DNA of 64,000 nt from Carboxylicivirga fragile. GTDB lineage: Bacteria; Bacteroidota; Bacteroidia; Bacteroidales; Marinilabiliaceae. The stretch is from NCBI GenBank assembly GCA_025499625.1, contig JAFMVD010000005.1, positions 1 through 64,000 on the forward strand, in the 5' to 3' direction. Within the stretch, counting starts at the first letter, position 1; each line of letters opens with the position of its first letter. The translations under genes and the position numbers were made by a program. Shown one piece after another: positions 1-7,869 of the stretch. Under the pieces are notes generated by a model, which saw only the letters and a program-made list of their open reading frames with translations, had not been told where the DNA came from and made no database searches.

Positions 1-40
1 TAAAAAAATCAATCTGTGCTTTTGTATCGGCATTAACCAT
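1..40 (-). CDS. possible 5' end of a gene running off the left edge
   Basis: Reading leftwards from an ATG at 40 the frame stays open to the window edge and would begin MVNADTKAQIDFF. A TAnnTTTG-like box with one mismatch (TCATTTTG on the minus strand) lies about 11 bases before the ATG. Thirteen codons are too few to assign a family, so this is only a plausible start downstream of the M16 peptidase gene and its terminator. Confidence 0.3.
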   Translation of the reverse strand, partial: MVNADTKAQIDFF

Positions 41-91
41 TGTAATTAGCAAAATGATTTATCAATCATTTTGGAATACAATTGGTATAAT

Positions 92-138
92 AAGGAGCGG
101 CTCTTTATTGGCAATTTGTAAAAAGAGAGCCACTCCTT
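92..138. terminator. long inverted repeat, possible terminator
   Basis: AAGGAG-c-GGCTCT (92-104) pairs with AGAGCC-a-CTCCTT (126-138), giving 13-base arms with one mismatch and a 21-base loop. On the plus strand it is followed by TT. It may end a gene arriving from the left or act as a second terminator for the leftward M16 gene. The large loop makes the assignment uncertain. Confidence 0.4.
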
Positions 139-160
139 TTACAATTCCTCCTTAAATATC

Positions 161-188
161 AAAAAAGGGACTGCCCAATGACAGTCCC
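161..188 (-). terminator. rho-independent terminator of the M16 peptidase gene
   Basis: On the minus strand GGGACTG, an 8-base loop and CAGTCCC are followed by six T residues. The hairpin begins about 31 bases after the peptidase stop codon, so its position, GC-rich stem and T-run all fit. Confidence 0.85.
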
Positions 189-219
189 CAATAATTATCT
201 AATTAATAGATAATCGCTG

Positions 220-3147
220 TTAGTATCCAAAAATATCTTCTAATGCTACTTCGTGAACTTTACCCAGTTTATTTAGGGCATTCTTGTCTAAATCAGCTTT
301 ACGACCAAGCACCATGTAAGTATAATTTTTTCCTTTGATGTGCTCGTTAAAGAACTGCTCAAATTCATCTAAAGTAATTGAATTTGCCTTCTCATATACA
401 TCCTTACGAATATCGTAATCGAAACCGCGATCCATATTGTTCATATAAGACCAAAACAAACGCTTGTTAGTAATTCGCTCCGTGTTTAATTGCTTCACTA
501 TACCTTCACAAGCCTGATTAAATTGAGTTTCTGCGCGAGGCATCTCATTCATCAATTGCGTAAGAGTTTCAGTGGCAATGCTCAACTTATCTGCCTGAGT
601 TCCCAAATTACCATAGATAAAATTGTCTTTACCAGCGTAACGCGCATTTACATAACCAGCTCCAGCCGAATAAGCAAGGGCTTTTGATTCGCGAATCTCC
701 TGGAAAACAACGGATGATAAGCCTGATCCAAAATAGCTATTAAATACCTCGGCATACGGCATTATCGACGGATCAAACGTTTTATCCTTCGACAATAATA
801 AAATATTTGCCTGGCTAATATCGTAATCAACAACATATACATTCGAAACTTCATCGTTGCGCATCTCATAATCAATGGCTTCTGGCAAAGCAGCTAATTC
901 GTCAGGAGTGGTGTGATATTGATTAAGAATACCTACAACCTTATCGCTTGAAGATGGTCCGTAATAGTAGATCTTATGCTCAAACGATGTCATATTCTTA
1001 AGCTGCTCTGTTAGGGTGCTTGGCTTAATATTTGACATATCATCAGCACTGAGTAAGTACTTTCCTGGAGAAGTTTCGCCATAAATACCAAAATCAACCA
1101 TTGCGCTAAATATACGCCCTTGATTCTTTTTAGCATCTTCGCGTTTCTTTAAGATACCTTTTACAAATTCATCGTACGTTTCGTCATCTGCTTTTGCATT
1201 ATTTATAATGTGCTCCAATATCTCAACGCCCTTATCCAATTGCTCATCTAATCCAGAAATGGATACATAGCAACGTTCGTTACCGGCATTTACATTGAAT
1301 GTTAATCCATAACGGAACAACTCTTTACGTAAATCTTCAGGGGTAAATTTATCCGTACCTAATAACTTTAAGTAATCAACTGCCAAAGGGAATTGGAGGT
1401 TATTAATTTTTCCCATGTCAATGACATAATTCAACTGAAATAAACCGTTGGTTTCGTTATTTGAGTGATAGAAATCTAAACCAGGTTTCAACTCCTTGGT
1501 ATGTAACTTTGATTTGAAATCAACAAAAACAGGATCGATATCGCTTATTTCTTCCGCCAGGAATGATTTTGCAAAATCAGACTGTAACTCACGATTAATT
1601 GGAACAGCAGTAATTTCAGGTTTCTCAACTTTCACCAAAGCACTATTTTCACCTGTACGCTTATTAACCAACACATAATTGTCGCCATATTTTTCATTGG
1701 CAAAAGCCATTACCTGCTCTTTGGTAATCTTCTTCATTTCGTCCAACGAAGCTAGTACATCAGCATGCGACTGACCACTGGTAAACTCATTCATTAACGA
1801 ATAAGCTGAATAAAATGGATACTCAAGAGCCTGCATAAAGTCAAGACGTGATTTATTAACTATGGCTTCAATTACCCAATCGTCAAACTCACCTTTTTTC
1901 ACTTTATCTAATTCGGCTAATAGTAAGTCTTTTACCTCATCAAGGGTCTGTCCTTCACGTGGCTTGCCACTAAAGAAATGCATACCATAGTCGCGCATAA
2001 ACCATGCACCTGAGGAAGCACTTAATACCTTCTGCTTTTGAACCAGATTCAAATCAATTAAACCAGCTTGTCCGTTCGAAAGAATAGAACTAATTAAATC
2101 TACCATCAATTCATCCTGGCTACCAACGCCGTCAAAACGGAATGCTAATTCCATACTTTCAGCATCAGGGCCAAAAACTTCTTTTACTATTGGAGCAGTT
2201 ATAGGATCTTCTTTGGCCAATTGAGGTTCAGCGAATGGCTTTTTCTCCATCTTACCAAAGTAGTTGTCGACCAACTTAATAGTAGCATCAAACTCCAAAT
2301 CTCCGGCTAAAGTAATAGCCATGTTATTAGGAATGTAGAACTTATCCTTGAACTTATAAATCTCTTCCATCGAAGGACTCTTTAAATGCTCAGGAAAACC
2401 AATAATATCACGTCCGTACGGATGGTTTTCGAATAAACCTGCCATTAAACTTTTGAAAGCACGCTGTCCATCCATGTCCTGATACATATTGAACTCTTCA
2501 TAAACAGTCTCTAGTTCAGTATGGAATAAACGCAATACTAAACTTGTAAAACGTTCCTTCTCCAATTTTGCCCAACGTTCCAACTCATTCTTTGGAACTT
2601 CGCACATATACACAGTCGACTCATATGATGTACCAGCATTAACTTGCGATGCACCCATTGAAGTATTCAATTTATCATACTCATTAGTCGCCACGTAAGT
2701 AGCTGCCAATTGCGATAAACTATCGATACTGGCATACAGCGCTTTTTTCTCAGCAGCATCTTTGGTAACTCTGTGTTTTTCGAACAAATCAGAAATCTGC
2801 TCCAAAAGCACTTTTTCTTTCTCCCAGTCGGTAGTACCTACACTAGAAGTACCTTTAAACATCATGTGCTCCATGTAATGAGCCAATCCTGTTGCATTCG
2901 GATCTTCGTAAGTTGAACCCGCTTTAACACCAATTAGGGCTGCAATACGAGGCTGATCGAGGTTGCGGGTCAAATACACCTTTAATCCATTGTCTAATGT
3001 ATAGATTCTGGCATTGTAAGGATCGTTGCTTACTTCTTCGTAAGAATATCCGTTAGGATCTGTTTTTTGAGAAGTTTTGTAGCTTGGTTGTTGGCACGAG
3101 AATAGTGCCATGATGCCTATTAAGGCAAGTGTGAATGTAAATTTCAT
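220..3147 (-). CDS. M16 (insulinase/pitrilysin) family zinc metalloprotease, lipoprotein
   Basis: The 975-residue protein begins with a hydrophobic signal ending in LFSC, so Cys18 is a probable lipidation site and the enzyme should sit on an envelope membrane. The inverted zinc motif HxxEH of the M16 family is present as HYMEH at residues 90-94. A later TVYEEF supplies the usual third zinc ligand region, and a second M16-like half lacks the zinc site, as is normal for this fold. Length is typical for the two-repeat, roughly 100-kDa members, which degrade peptides in a closed chamber. It stands alone with its own terminator; the substrate cannot be inferred. Confidence 0.92.
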   Translation of the reverse strand: MKFTFTLALIGIMALFSCQQPSYKTSQKTDPNGYSYEEVSNDPYNARIYTLDNGLKVYLTRNLDQPRIAALIGVKAGSTYEDPNATGLAHYMEHMMFKGTSSVGTTDWEKEKVLLEQISDLFEKHRVTKDAAEKKALYASIDSLSQLAATYVATNEYDKLNTSMGASQVNAGTSYESTVYMCEVPKNELERWAKLEKERFTSLVLRLFHTELETVYEEFNMYQDMDGQRAFKSLMAGLFENHPYGRDIIGFPEHLKSPSMEEIYKFKDKFYIPNNMAITLAGDLEFDATIKLVDNYFGKMEKKPFAEPQLAKEDPITAPIVKEVFGPDAESMELAFRFDGVGSQDELMVDLISSILSNGQAGLIDLNLVQKQKVLSASSGAWFMRDYGMHFFSGKPREGQTLDEVKDLLLAELDKVKKGEFDDWVIEAIVNKSRLDFMQALEYPFYSAYSLMNEFTSGQSHADVLASLDEMKKITKEQVMAFANEKYGDNYVLVNKRTGENSALVKVEKPEITAVPINRELQSDFAKSFLAEEISDIDPVFVDFKSKLHTKELKPGLDFYHSNNETNGLFQLNYVIDMGKINNLQFPLAVDYLKLLGTDKFTPEDLRKELFRYGLTFNVNAGNERCYVSISGLDEQLDKGVEILEHIINNAKADDETYDEFVKGILKKREDAKKNQGRIFSAMVDFGIYGETSPGKYLLSADDMSNIKPSTLTEQLKNMTSFEHKIYYYGPSSSDKVVGILNQYHTTPDELAALPEAIDYEMRNDEVSNVYVVDYDISQANILLLSKDKTFDPSIMPYAEVFNSYFGSGLSSVVFQEIRESKALAYSAGAGYVNARYAGKDNFIYGNLGTQADKLSIATETLTQLMNEMPRAETQFNQACEGIVKQLNTERITNKRLFWSYMNNMDRGFDYDIRKDVYEKANSITLDEFEQFFNEHIKGKNYTYMVLGRKADLDKNALNKLGKVHEVALEDIFGY

Positions 3148-3375
3148 GAGTTTAGTTTGTTTGTTTAGACCCTTGAAGATAAATATTTATAATTAATATA
3201 AAACCAATTATAAATGTTTTATTTAAATTAATCAATTGAGATGCCTAAATTTCAACCTGCAAACAAACAGCTAAGTAACTACTATTATCCAATATTAAAA
3301 AGGCATATAGAAATAGATAACAGGAGTTTCATAGGTTAAATAATATTGTCTACTTTACTATTGTAAAGACTTGTA

Positions 3376-3918
3376 TTACTCTTGTATAAGATTTCCAGTA
3401 TAATCAATATAAAACCAACTATCACTTTCCATTTTGGTATGTTCTTCCTCCTTTTTCAAACTACAATCGTATGTCACTTTTGCTAAGCCATTTTTAAAAG
3501 GAGTAGCACATTCATATATTGGTTCTATTACAATTTGACCCTCATCATTGGCGAATCCTACTTTACCGTTTTTTCTGATTCGAAACAATCCGTCACTAAT
3601 AATATCAGGACCATTATCACACCAATATACTTCAAAGAGTTCATTCTCATTTTGATCAATTGCAACGCATCCGCCTCCATGTTTAAGAACTATGGCATAT
3701 TTTTTAAAGGTATCTGTGTAACAGTAATGGTAACTATCGAGCGAAATAATAGTATCACCTTTAAAATTGATATAACCACTCTTAACACCAAGCTCATCAT
3801 ATTCTCCCTCATGAATCTTTACCAACACAGTATTTTTACTACTGCATGCTAAAAATAGCACAAACATAAGTGCTACAATGCAATATATCTTCAACATATT
3901 ACTAATAAATCTATTCAT
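3376..3918 (-). CDS. WG-repeat lipoprotein coupled to marR
   Basis: This 180-residue protein has an N-terminal hydrophobic stretch ending in LACSS, indicating a lipoprotein. It carries one clear WG-type beta repeat (around NGKVGFANDEGQIVIEPIYE) and weaker copies before it (KSGYINFKGDTI). Such repeats form surface beta structure and no enzymatic role is known. Its ATG lies inside the end of marR: the 8 bases ATGAATAG hold both the start codon and the marR stop, so translation is probably coupled. A second Met at residue 8 would give a neater signal peptide. A small hairpin (3353-3368) just after the stop may end the transcript. Confidence 0.75.
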   Translation of the reverse strand: MNRFISNMLKIYCIVALMFVLFLACSSKNTVLVKIHEGEYDELGVKSGYINFKGDTIISLDSYHYCYTDTFKKYAIVLKHGGGCVAIDQNENELFEVYWCDNGPDIISDGLFRIRKNGKVGFANDEGQIVIEPIYECATPFKNGLAKVTYDCSLKKEEEHTKMESDSWFYIDYTGNLIQE

Positions 3919-4342
3919 CTAAATTTGTAATAAAGCGTTTTAAAACATCCAATGCAGCAGTTATTTCTTTCTTTTCAATATCCTTACTCGCTATAAGCAA
4001 TACCTCATCTGCTATTAATGAAAGCTGGGTGTAGCTGTCATTACCAAACTTGGTTAAGTTTAGCACATAATTGCGCTTGTCAGATAGGCTTACCTTACGT
4101 TTTACCATCTTTTTCTGTTCCAAGCTATCAACCAGTCGTTTAACACCAACCTTATCTAAGCCTACAGCATTCTTAATGGCATTTTGGTTCATGCCCTTAT
4201 TATTATAAAGGTAAGAAAGAGCTCCCCATTCCTTTGCCGATATGTCATAACCTTTTTCCGCAAAAGCCTTTACCAGCGCACGACCAATATGCCTCGATAC
4301 CTCCCCTGCTAATCGCCCAATTGAATCCTGAAAAACATACAT
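3911..4342 (-). CDS. MarR family transcriptional regulator
   Basis: This winged-helix repressor of about 143 residues has a central HTH (NQNAIKNAVGLDKVGVKRLVDSLEQKKMV) followed by the MarR wing with DKRN and the dimerising C-terminal helix. I start it at the ATG at 4342; a TTG two codons upstream (4348) is also possible. It is transcribed away from the reductive dehalogenase operon, and an inverted repeat sits 12 bases upstream of its start. MarR proteins usually bind small aromatic or phenolic ligands, and MarR-type regulators beside rdhA genes are known in organohalide respirers. Control of rdhABC is therefore a reasonable inference. Confidence 0.88.
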   Translation of the reverse strand: MYVFQDSIGRLAGEVSRHIGRALVKAFAEKGYDISAKEWGALSYLYNNKGMNQNAIKNAVGLDKVGVKRLVDSLEQKKMVKRKVSLSDKRNYVLNLTKFGNDSYTQLSLIADEVLLIASKDIEKKEITAALDVLKRFITNLDE

Positions 4343-4353
4343 AAACAAGCTAC

Positions 4354-4370
4354 TTTAGAATTAGTCTAAA
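4354..4370. promoter_or_regulatory. candidate MarR operator at the marR promoter
   Basis: TTTAGA-ATTAG-TCTAAA is a perfect dyad with 6-base arms and a 5-base spacer. It lies between the predicted marR -7 box (4380-4387) and the marR start, at roughly the transcription start or just after it, where a bound dimer would block transcription. Confidence 0.5.
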
Positions 4371-4379
4371 AATGAATTG

Positions 4380-4387
4380 CAAATATA
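4380..4387 (-). promoter_or_regulatory. marR -7 promoter box
   Basis: On the minus strand the bases read TATATTTG, a full match to the Bacteroidota -7 consensus TAnnTTTG, about 38 bases before the marR ATG. No convincing -33 TTTG is seen at the usual distance. Confidence 0.45.
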
Positions 4388-4427
4388 AATCAAAATAAAG
4401 GAGAATAAATTATAGAAACAAAAAGCA

Positions 4428-4449
4428 ATTAGTTTCATTTGTAACTAAT
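4428..4449. promoter_or_regulatory. candidate operator and -33 region of rdhABC
   Basis: ATTAGTT (4428-4434) and AACTAAT (4443-4449) form a perfect dyad with an 8-base spacer. A TTTG at 4438-4441 inside it could be the -33 element of the rdhA promoter, with a weak -7 (TATGCTTTA) at 4462-4470. It shares AATTAGT with the dyad next to marR. The size suits a MarR dimer site. Confidence 0.45.
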
Positions 4450-4481
4450 GTAGTTTTCTAATATGCTTTACATTAACAACT

Positions 4482-5969
4482 ATGAAACAAAAGATTTCAC
4501 GCCGTAATTTCATCAAGTGGGGCAGTTTAGCAAGTGGGTCGGTGGCTTTAGCCGGATCAGCAGTTGCTGGGTACGAAGCTGGAAAAGATACATCATCGAA
4601 TACTGGTTGGGAGAGAGAAAAATACGGAGATGGTCAATTCTTTAATCGCAAACCCTTCGAAACCGATGAAGCGGTACACGATATTCAAGGAGCGACACGA
4701 CGTATTAATTATGAAGAAAATATCTTTAACAGAAATAGAGAGTTATTCAAGTTAATCTATAATAAGGAAGAGGAACAACGCTGGGCTTTTAGCGATGGCA
4801 TTGAAAAACTTCCAGAACCTATTAAAAGTTATTACCAAGCACATCCAGAAGCCTTAAGCGAATATGAACTATCGTTGGAAAGAGCCAAACAGCAAAGGGT
4901 TAACTGGAAAGATGTTAAAGAGAAATATATATTGGCTGATGCCTGGTCGGCTGCGCATGCCAGCGCTTTATATGGCAAACATGGCGCACGCTTTCCGGAT
5001 GAACCTACCTCTCCGCCAGAAGAATGGGATTTTAGAGGAATTAAGCACCAACAACTACCCTTTAAAACACCCAAGCATGCATCAGAACTAATCAAGAAAA
5101 TAGCCTACAGCTTTGGAGCAACGTTGGTTGGAATCACCAAGCTTAATCCTGACTGGGTTTATCAAGGTAAGTTACGCGGTGTTGGCAAGACCAAATTTGA
5201 AGTGCCGAAACATTGGAAATATGCCATTGTATTTGCCGTTCCGCACGAATGGGACTCGATGTATGCGAATCCAACTTACGGATCTTCGTACGATGCTTAT
5301 TCAAAACTTAGGTGGATAAGCGGTAAGTTGGATGCATTTATTCGCCACATAGGATATGCTGCCAGACCACATATTCCTCCGACCTCTTACGAAGTTATTA
5401 TTCCTCCTTTGGCTGTAGATGCGGGTTTGGGTGAATTAGGTCGAAATGGTATTGTTATCACGCCCGAATTAGGCGCCAATACACGAATTGCAGCAATTAC
5501 CACCAATATTGAATTGGAACCTGACAAACCAATCAAGGTGGGCATACGCGAGTTTTGCAATAAATGTAAAATATGTGCAGATACATGCCCAAGTGGAGCC
5601 ATATCATTCGATGATGAACCCAATCAAATTATTAGAGGATACAAACGGTGGCGTATTAATCAGGACAAATGCCTGACTGTTTGGAACACTGTTGCCACAA
5701 GCCATTCAAGAGGCTGTCGCGTTTGTTTGGCGGTTTGTCCTTATTCGCGAAAAAACAATTGGATACATACTTTGGCAAGAGAGCTGGATCCGCGCGATCC
5801 CACTGGAGCTGTCTCTACCGCAATGTTAGCTATGCAGAAGAGTTTCTTTGAATATCCCGATGCTCACGAATTCTTGCCCGAACCCGATGGTTCAAATGCC
5901 ACGTATCACAATGGGCCTGAATGGCTGCGATCAGAAGAGTGGTGCGACTTTAATAATAACTGGGAATAA
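4482..5969 (+). CDS. rdhA: reductive dehalogenase catalytic subunit (RdhA), Tat-exported
   Basis: The 495-residue protein starts with a twin-arginine signal (SRRNFIK, Arg7-Arg8, then a hydrophobic stretch), so the folded enzyme should be exported. A corrinoid-binding reductive dehalogenase core follows, with the family-typical stretch DAGLGELGRNGIVITPELGA. The first 4Fe-4S motif is CX2CX2CX3CP (Cys359, 362, 365, 369). The second is CX14CX2CX3CP (Cys397, 412, 415, 419). The C-terminal PYSRKNNWIH is also characteristic. QueG is shorter and lacks a Tat signal, which argues against it. RdhB and RdhC homologues follow within 11 and 7 bases. The family reductively removes halogens from organic compounds using B12 and Fe-S clusters; the actual substrate cannot be read from sequence. 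Confidence 0.92.
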   Translation: MKQKISRRNFIKWGSLASGSVALAGSAVAGYEAGKDTSSNTGWEREKYGDGQFFNRKPFETDEAVHDIQGATRRINYEENIFNRNRELFKLIYNKEEEQRWAFSDGIEKLPEPIKSYYQAHPEALSEYELSLERAKQQRVNWKDVKEKYILADAWSAAHASALYGKHGARFPDEPTSPPEEWDFRGIKHQQLPFKTPKHASELIKKIAYSFGATLVGITKLNPDWVYQGKLRGVGKTKFEVPKHWKYAIVFAVPHEWDSMYANPTYGSSYDAYSKLRWISGKLDAFIRHIGYAARPHIPPTSYEVIIPPLAVDAGLGELGRNGIVITPELGANTRIAAITTNIELEPDKPIKVGIREFCNKCKICADTCPSGAISFDDEPNQIIRGYKRWRINQDKCLTVWNTVATSHSRGCRVCLAVCPYSRKNNWIHTLARELDPRDPTGAVSTAMLAMQKSFFEYPDAHEFLPEPDGSNATYHNGPEWLRSEEWCDFNNNWE

Positions 5970-5980
5970 CACAAAAGACA

Positions 5981-6277
5981 ATGTTACTACAATCAACCAT
6001 ATTTGGTCCTTTATTTTGGATGTTGCAGGGTATACTTCTCTTTACATTCGTAATTGGATTACACTATTATTTTAAAGACAAGAACATAGAACTTACAATT
6101 CCGAAATGGTTATTAATTATTACTTACTGGCTGACAATTAATTTAACCATAGCAGCAGGCTTCACATTAATAGGTGAAGATGAAAGCAGGGCAGGCATCT
6201 ATTTCTTGGGATTTTTCTCTGTTACTTTAATTATTATTGGAGTTGTTCTCAGAAGGTTCATTTTAAAAGTTAAGTAG
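5981..6277 (+). CDS. rdhB: reductive dehalogenase membrane anchor (RdhB)
   Basis: This 98-residue, almost entirely hydrophobic protein has three predicted membrane helices (about residues 7-29, 42-62 and 74-93). Between helices two and three lies GEDESRAG (65-72), matching the conserved acidic-Arg-Ala loop of RdhB anchors, which is thought to face the catalytic subunit. Length, position 11 bases after rdhA and topology all fit the small B subunit that holds RdhA to the outer face of the cytoplasmic membrane. Sequence conservation in this family is low, so the call rests strongly on context. Confidence 0.85.
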   Translation: MLLQSTIFGPLFWMLQGILLFTFVIGLHYYFKDKNIELTIPKWLLIITYWLTINLTIAAGFTLIGEDESRAGIYFLGFFSVTLIIIGVVLRRFILKVK

Positions 6278-6284
6278 TCAAAAA

Positions 6285-7469
6285 ATGAATCAACTTTTCA
6301 AAAATAAGTATGTTAAAGCAATTGCTTATATCAGCTTAATAGCACTTTGGATTATTGGCTATTACATCCAGAAAGAAAACAGTCAAGCTAAGCTGGTTGA
6401 AGCCATTGGTGTTGATGCAAAATATTTGCATGCACATGCCGAAGATACCTATGTGATTAAGGATTCTTTAATTCTAATCACTTCGGAAGCTAAAGGGTAT
6501 GGCGGACCAGTTCAGCTAGCGATTAAAATTAATAAGCAAGGAATAGTAAAGCAACTGTATATTGTAGATGATAACGAAACCTCCTCTTATCTTAAGAAAC
6601 TAAGAAAGGCGAATTACCTGGAACAATACATCAATGCCACGGTACACAACGAAGATTATATATATGGGGTAGACGCTGTAACCGGCGCTACCCTTTCATC
6701 AAATGCAATTAAAGAAGGTGTATTAAAAGCCATGGAGAAATACTATCAAAATATCTTTGGAAAACAAAAAACACTGACAAATTCAGAAAATAATTATGTT
6801 TTTGGTATCGCAGAAATCACCGTGCTAGCTCTTATCATTATCTATTGCTTACCCATATTTTTTAAAAGAGTAAAACGAAAGCACCTACAAATCTTAATAT
6901 CAATTTTAAGTATTCTTATACTTGGTTTCTTGTATAACCAGTCCATTGGATTAAGCCGAATAGTTGCACTGTTTTTCGGCTGGTTACCATCTTTAGGAGT
7001 TAATATTGCCTTTTACCTCATCGTCGTATCAAGCGTAATCATCATCATCAGCCGAAAAGAAAATTTCTTTTGCAATGGGGTATGCCCAATGGGATGCACG
7101 CAAGATGCTTTAAGTAAACTAAGCAAGGCCAATAAAACCTATCATGCAAACCTAGTATGGCTCCCAAAACTATTAACTTGGATTGCTCTTGCTGTCGCTT
7201 TTCTTTTTCGATCGCCAAAGCTAGTAGACTACACCATCTTTAGTGCCCTATTTGATTTCACCGCTAATGATGTTGTTTTTATTCTTTTGGCTTTATCGCT
7301 TGTTGCTTCACTTATTATTCACCGACCATGGTGCCGTTATCTGTGTCCAGTGGGTGAAATCATTAATTCATCCATCACATTAAGAAAGAAACTCAACACG
7401 AAAAATGAAAAATACTCCCAAATCGACACATTACAGGAAGAGGGAATTGGCAAGAAGCACAATTCTTGA
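6285..7469 (+). CDS. rdhC: RdhC-like FMN-binding, 4Fe-4S membrane protein
   Basis: The 394-residue protein has an N-terminal membrane helix (about 11-27) and then a periplasmic FMN-binding domain (about 55-150). That domain carries the flavinylation motif VTGATLSS, with Thr136 the likely covalent FMN site. About five more membrane helices follow. Two cysteine motifs lie near the membrane: CNGVCPMGC (Cys263, 267, 271) and CRYLCP (Cys350, 354). This is the NosR/RdhC architecture, proposed to pass electrons from the quinone pool towards RdhA. It is the last gene of the operon and is followed by a strong terminator. No flavin transferase (ApbE) gene is present nearby, so flavinylation would need one elsewhere. 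Confidence 0.85.
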   Translation: MNQLFKNKYVKAIAYISLIALWIIGYYIQKENSQAKLVEAIGVDAKYLHAHAEDTYVIKDSLILITSEAKGYGGPVQLAIKINKQGIVKQLYIVDDNETSSYLKKLRKANYLEQYINATVHNEDYIYGVDAVTGATLSSNAIKEGVLKAMEKYYQNIFGKQKTLTNSENNYVFGIAEITVLALIIIYCLPIFFKRVKRKHLQILISILSILILGFLYNQSIGLSRIVALFFGWLPSLGVNIAFYLIVVSSVIIIISRKENFFCNGVCPMGCTQDALSKLSKANKTYHANLVWLPKLLTWIALAVAFLFRSPKLVDYTIFSALFDFTANDVVFILLALSLVASLIIHRPWCRYLCPVGEIINSSITLRKKLNTKNEKYSQIDTLQEEGIGKKHNS

Positions 7470-7502
7470 AAGAATAAACACAACTATACCTTATAATACG
7501 CG

Positions 7503-7530
7503 AAAAGATCCTGTGAACACAGGACCTTTT
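7503..7530 (+). terminator. terminator of the rdhABC operon
   Basis: AAAAG-a-TCCTGTG pairs with CACAGGA-c-CTTTT around a two-base AA loop, ending in a T-run 34 bases after the rdhC stop. The A-rich left side could also let it serve the opposite strand. Confidence 0.85.
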
Positions 7531-7869
7531 CTCATTTGGATTTTTATCTGATTTAAGGGAAAGGGTAATTTTTCCAGAGACTAAATATAGAGATAAATTG
7601 CAGTAATGCAAGAGAAATATTACTTAATAGCGCTCATACTTAGATGATTGAAAAAGTACCAAAAGTAAAAATTTACATTTAACCCCTATTGTTAACAGTT
7701 TTTAACAATGTTGTTTATTGAAAAATCAGACTGAACCCCTATTTTTTGAGTGCTTTTAGCAAAAAAATGACTCTTTTTACTCATCCACCCCCTATTAAAG
7801 AAATAAGTGGTGGAAAATTAGAAATGGAGTTATTTGGAATGCATACAAATAAGTTAAAAATACGAGAAT
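7531..7869. other. gene-free convergent spacer between rdhC and recJ
   Basis: No coding frame, tRNA or clear recJ terminator was recognised here. Apart from the evenly spaced CCCCTATT elements described separately, the sequence is AT-rich with poly-T tracts. Confidence 0.6.
7683..7796 (+). repeat. three CCCCTATT elements at exact 53-base spacing
   Basis: CCCCTATT starts at 7683, 7736 and 7789, so both intervals are 53 bases, close to five helical turns. The first two are preceded by AA. Each is followed or overlapped by a small dyad: TTGTTAA/TTAACAA after the first, TGC/GCA flanked by T and A runs after the second, CCACC/GGTGG around the third. The intervening sequence is only weakly alike. 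Confidence 0.5.

Noticed and set aside
4864-5091. Overlapping frames inside rdhA and other large genes
   Set aside because: They lie wholly within strongly supported genes in other frames and show no family features.
4482-5969. Epoxyqueuosine reductase QueG as an alternative for RdhA
   Set aside because: The protein has a Tat signal, is about 100 residues longer than QueG, shows the RdhA-type second cluster motif and is followed by RdhB and RdhC homologues.
7683-7796. CRISPR array
   Set aside because: Only an 8-base unit is shared, repeats and spacers of proper length are absent, and no cas gene is nearby.
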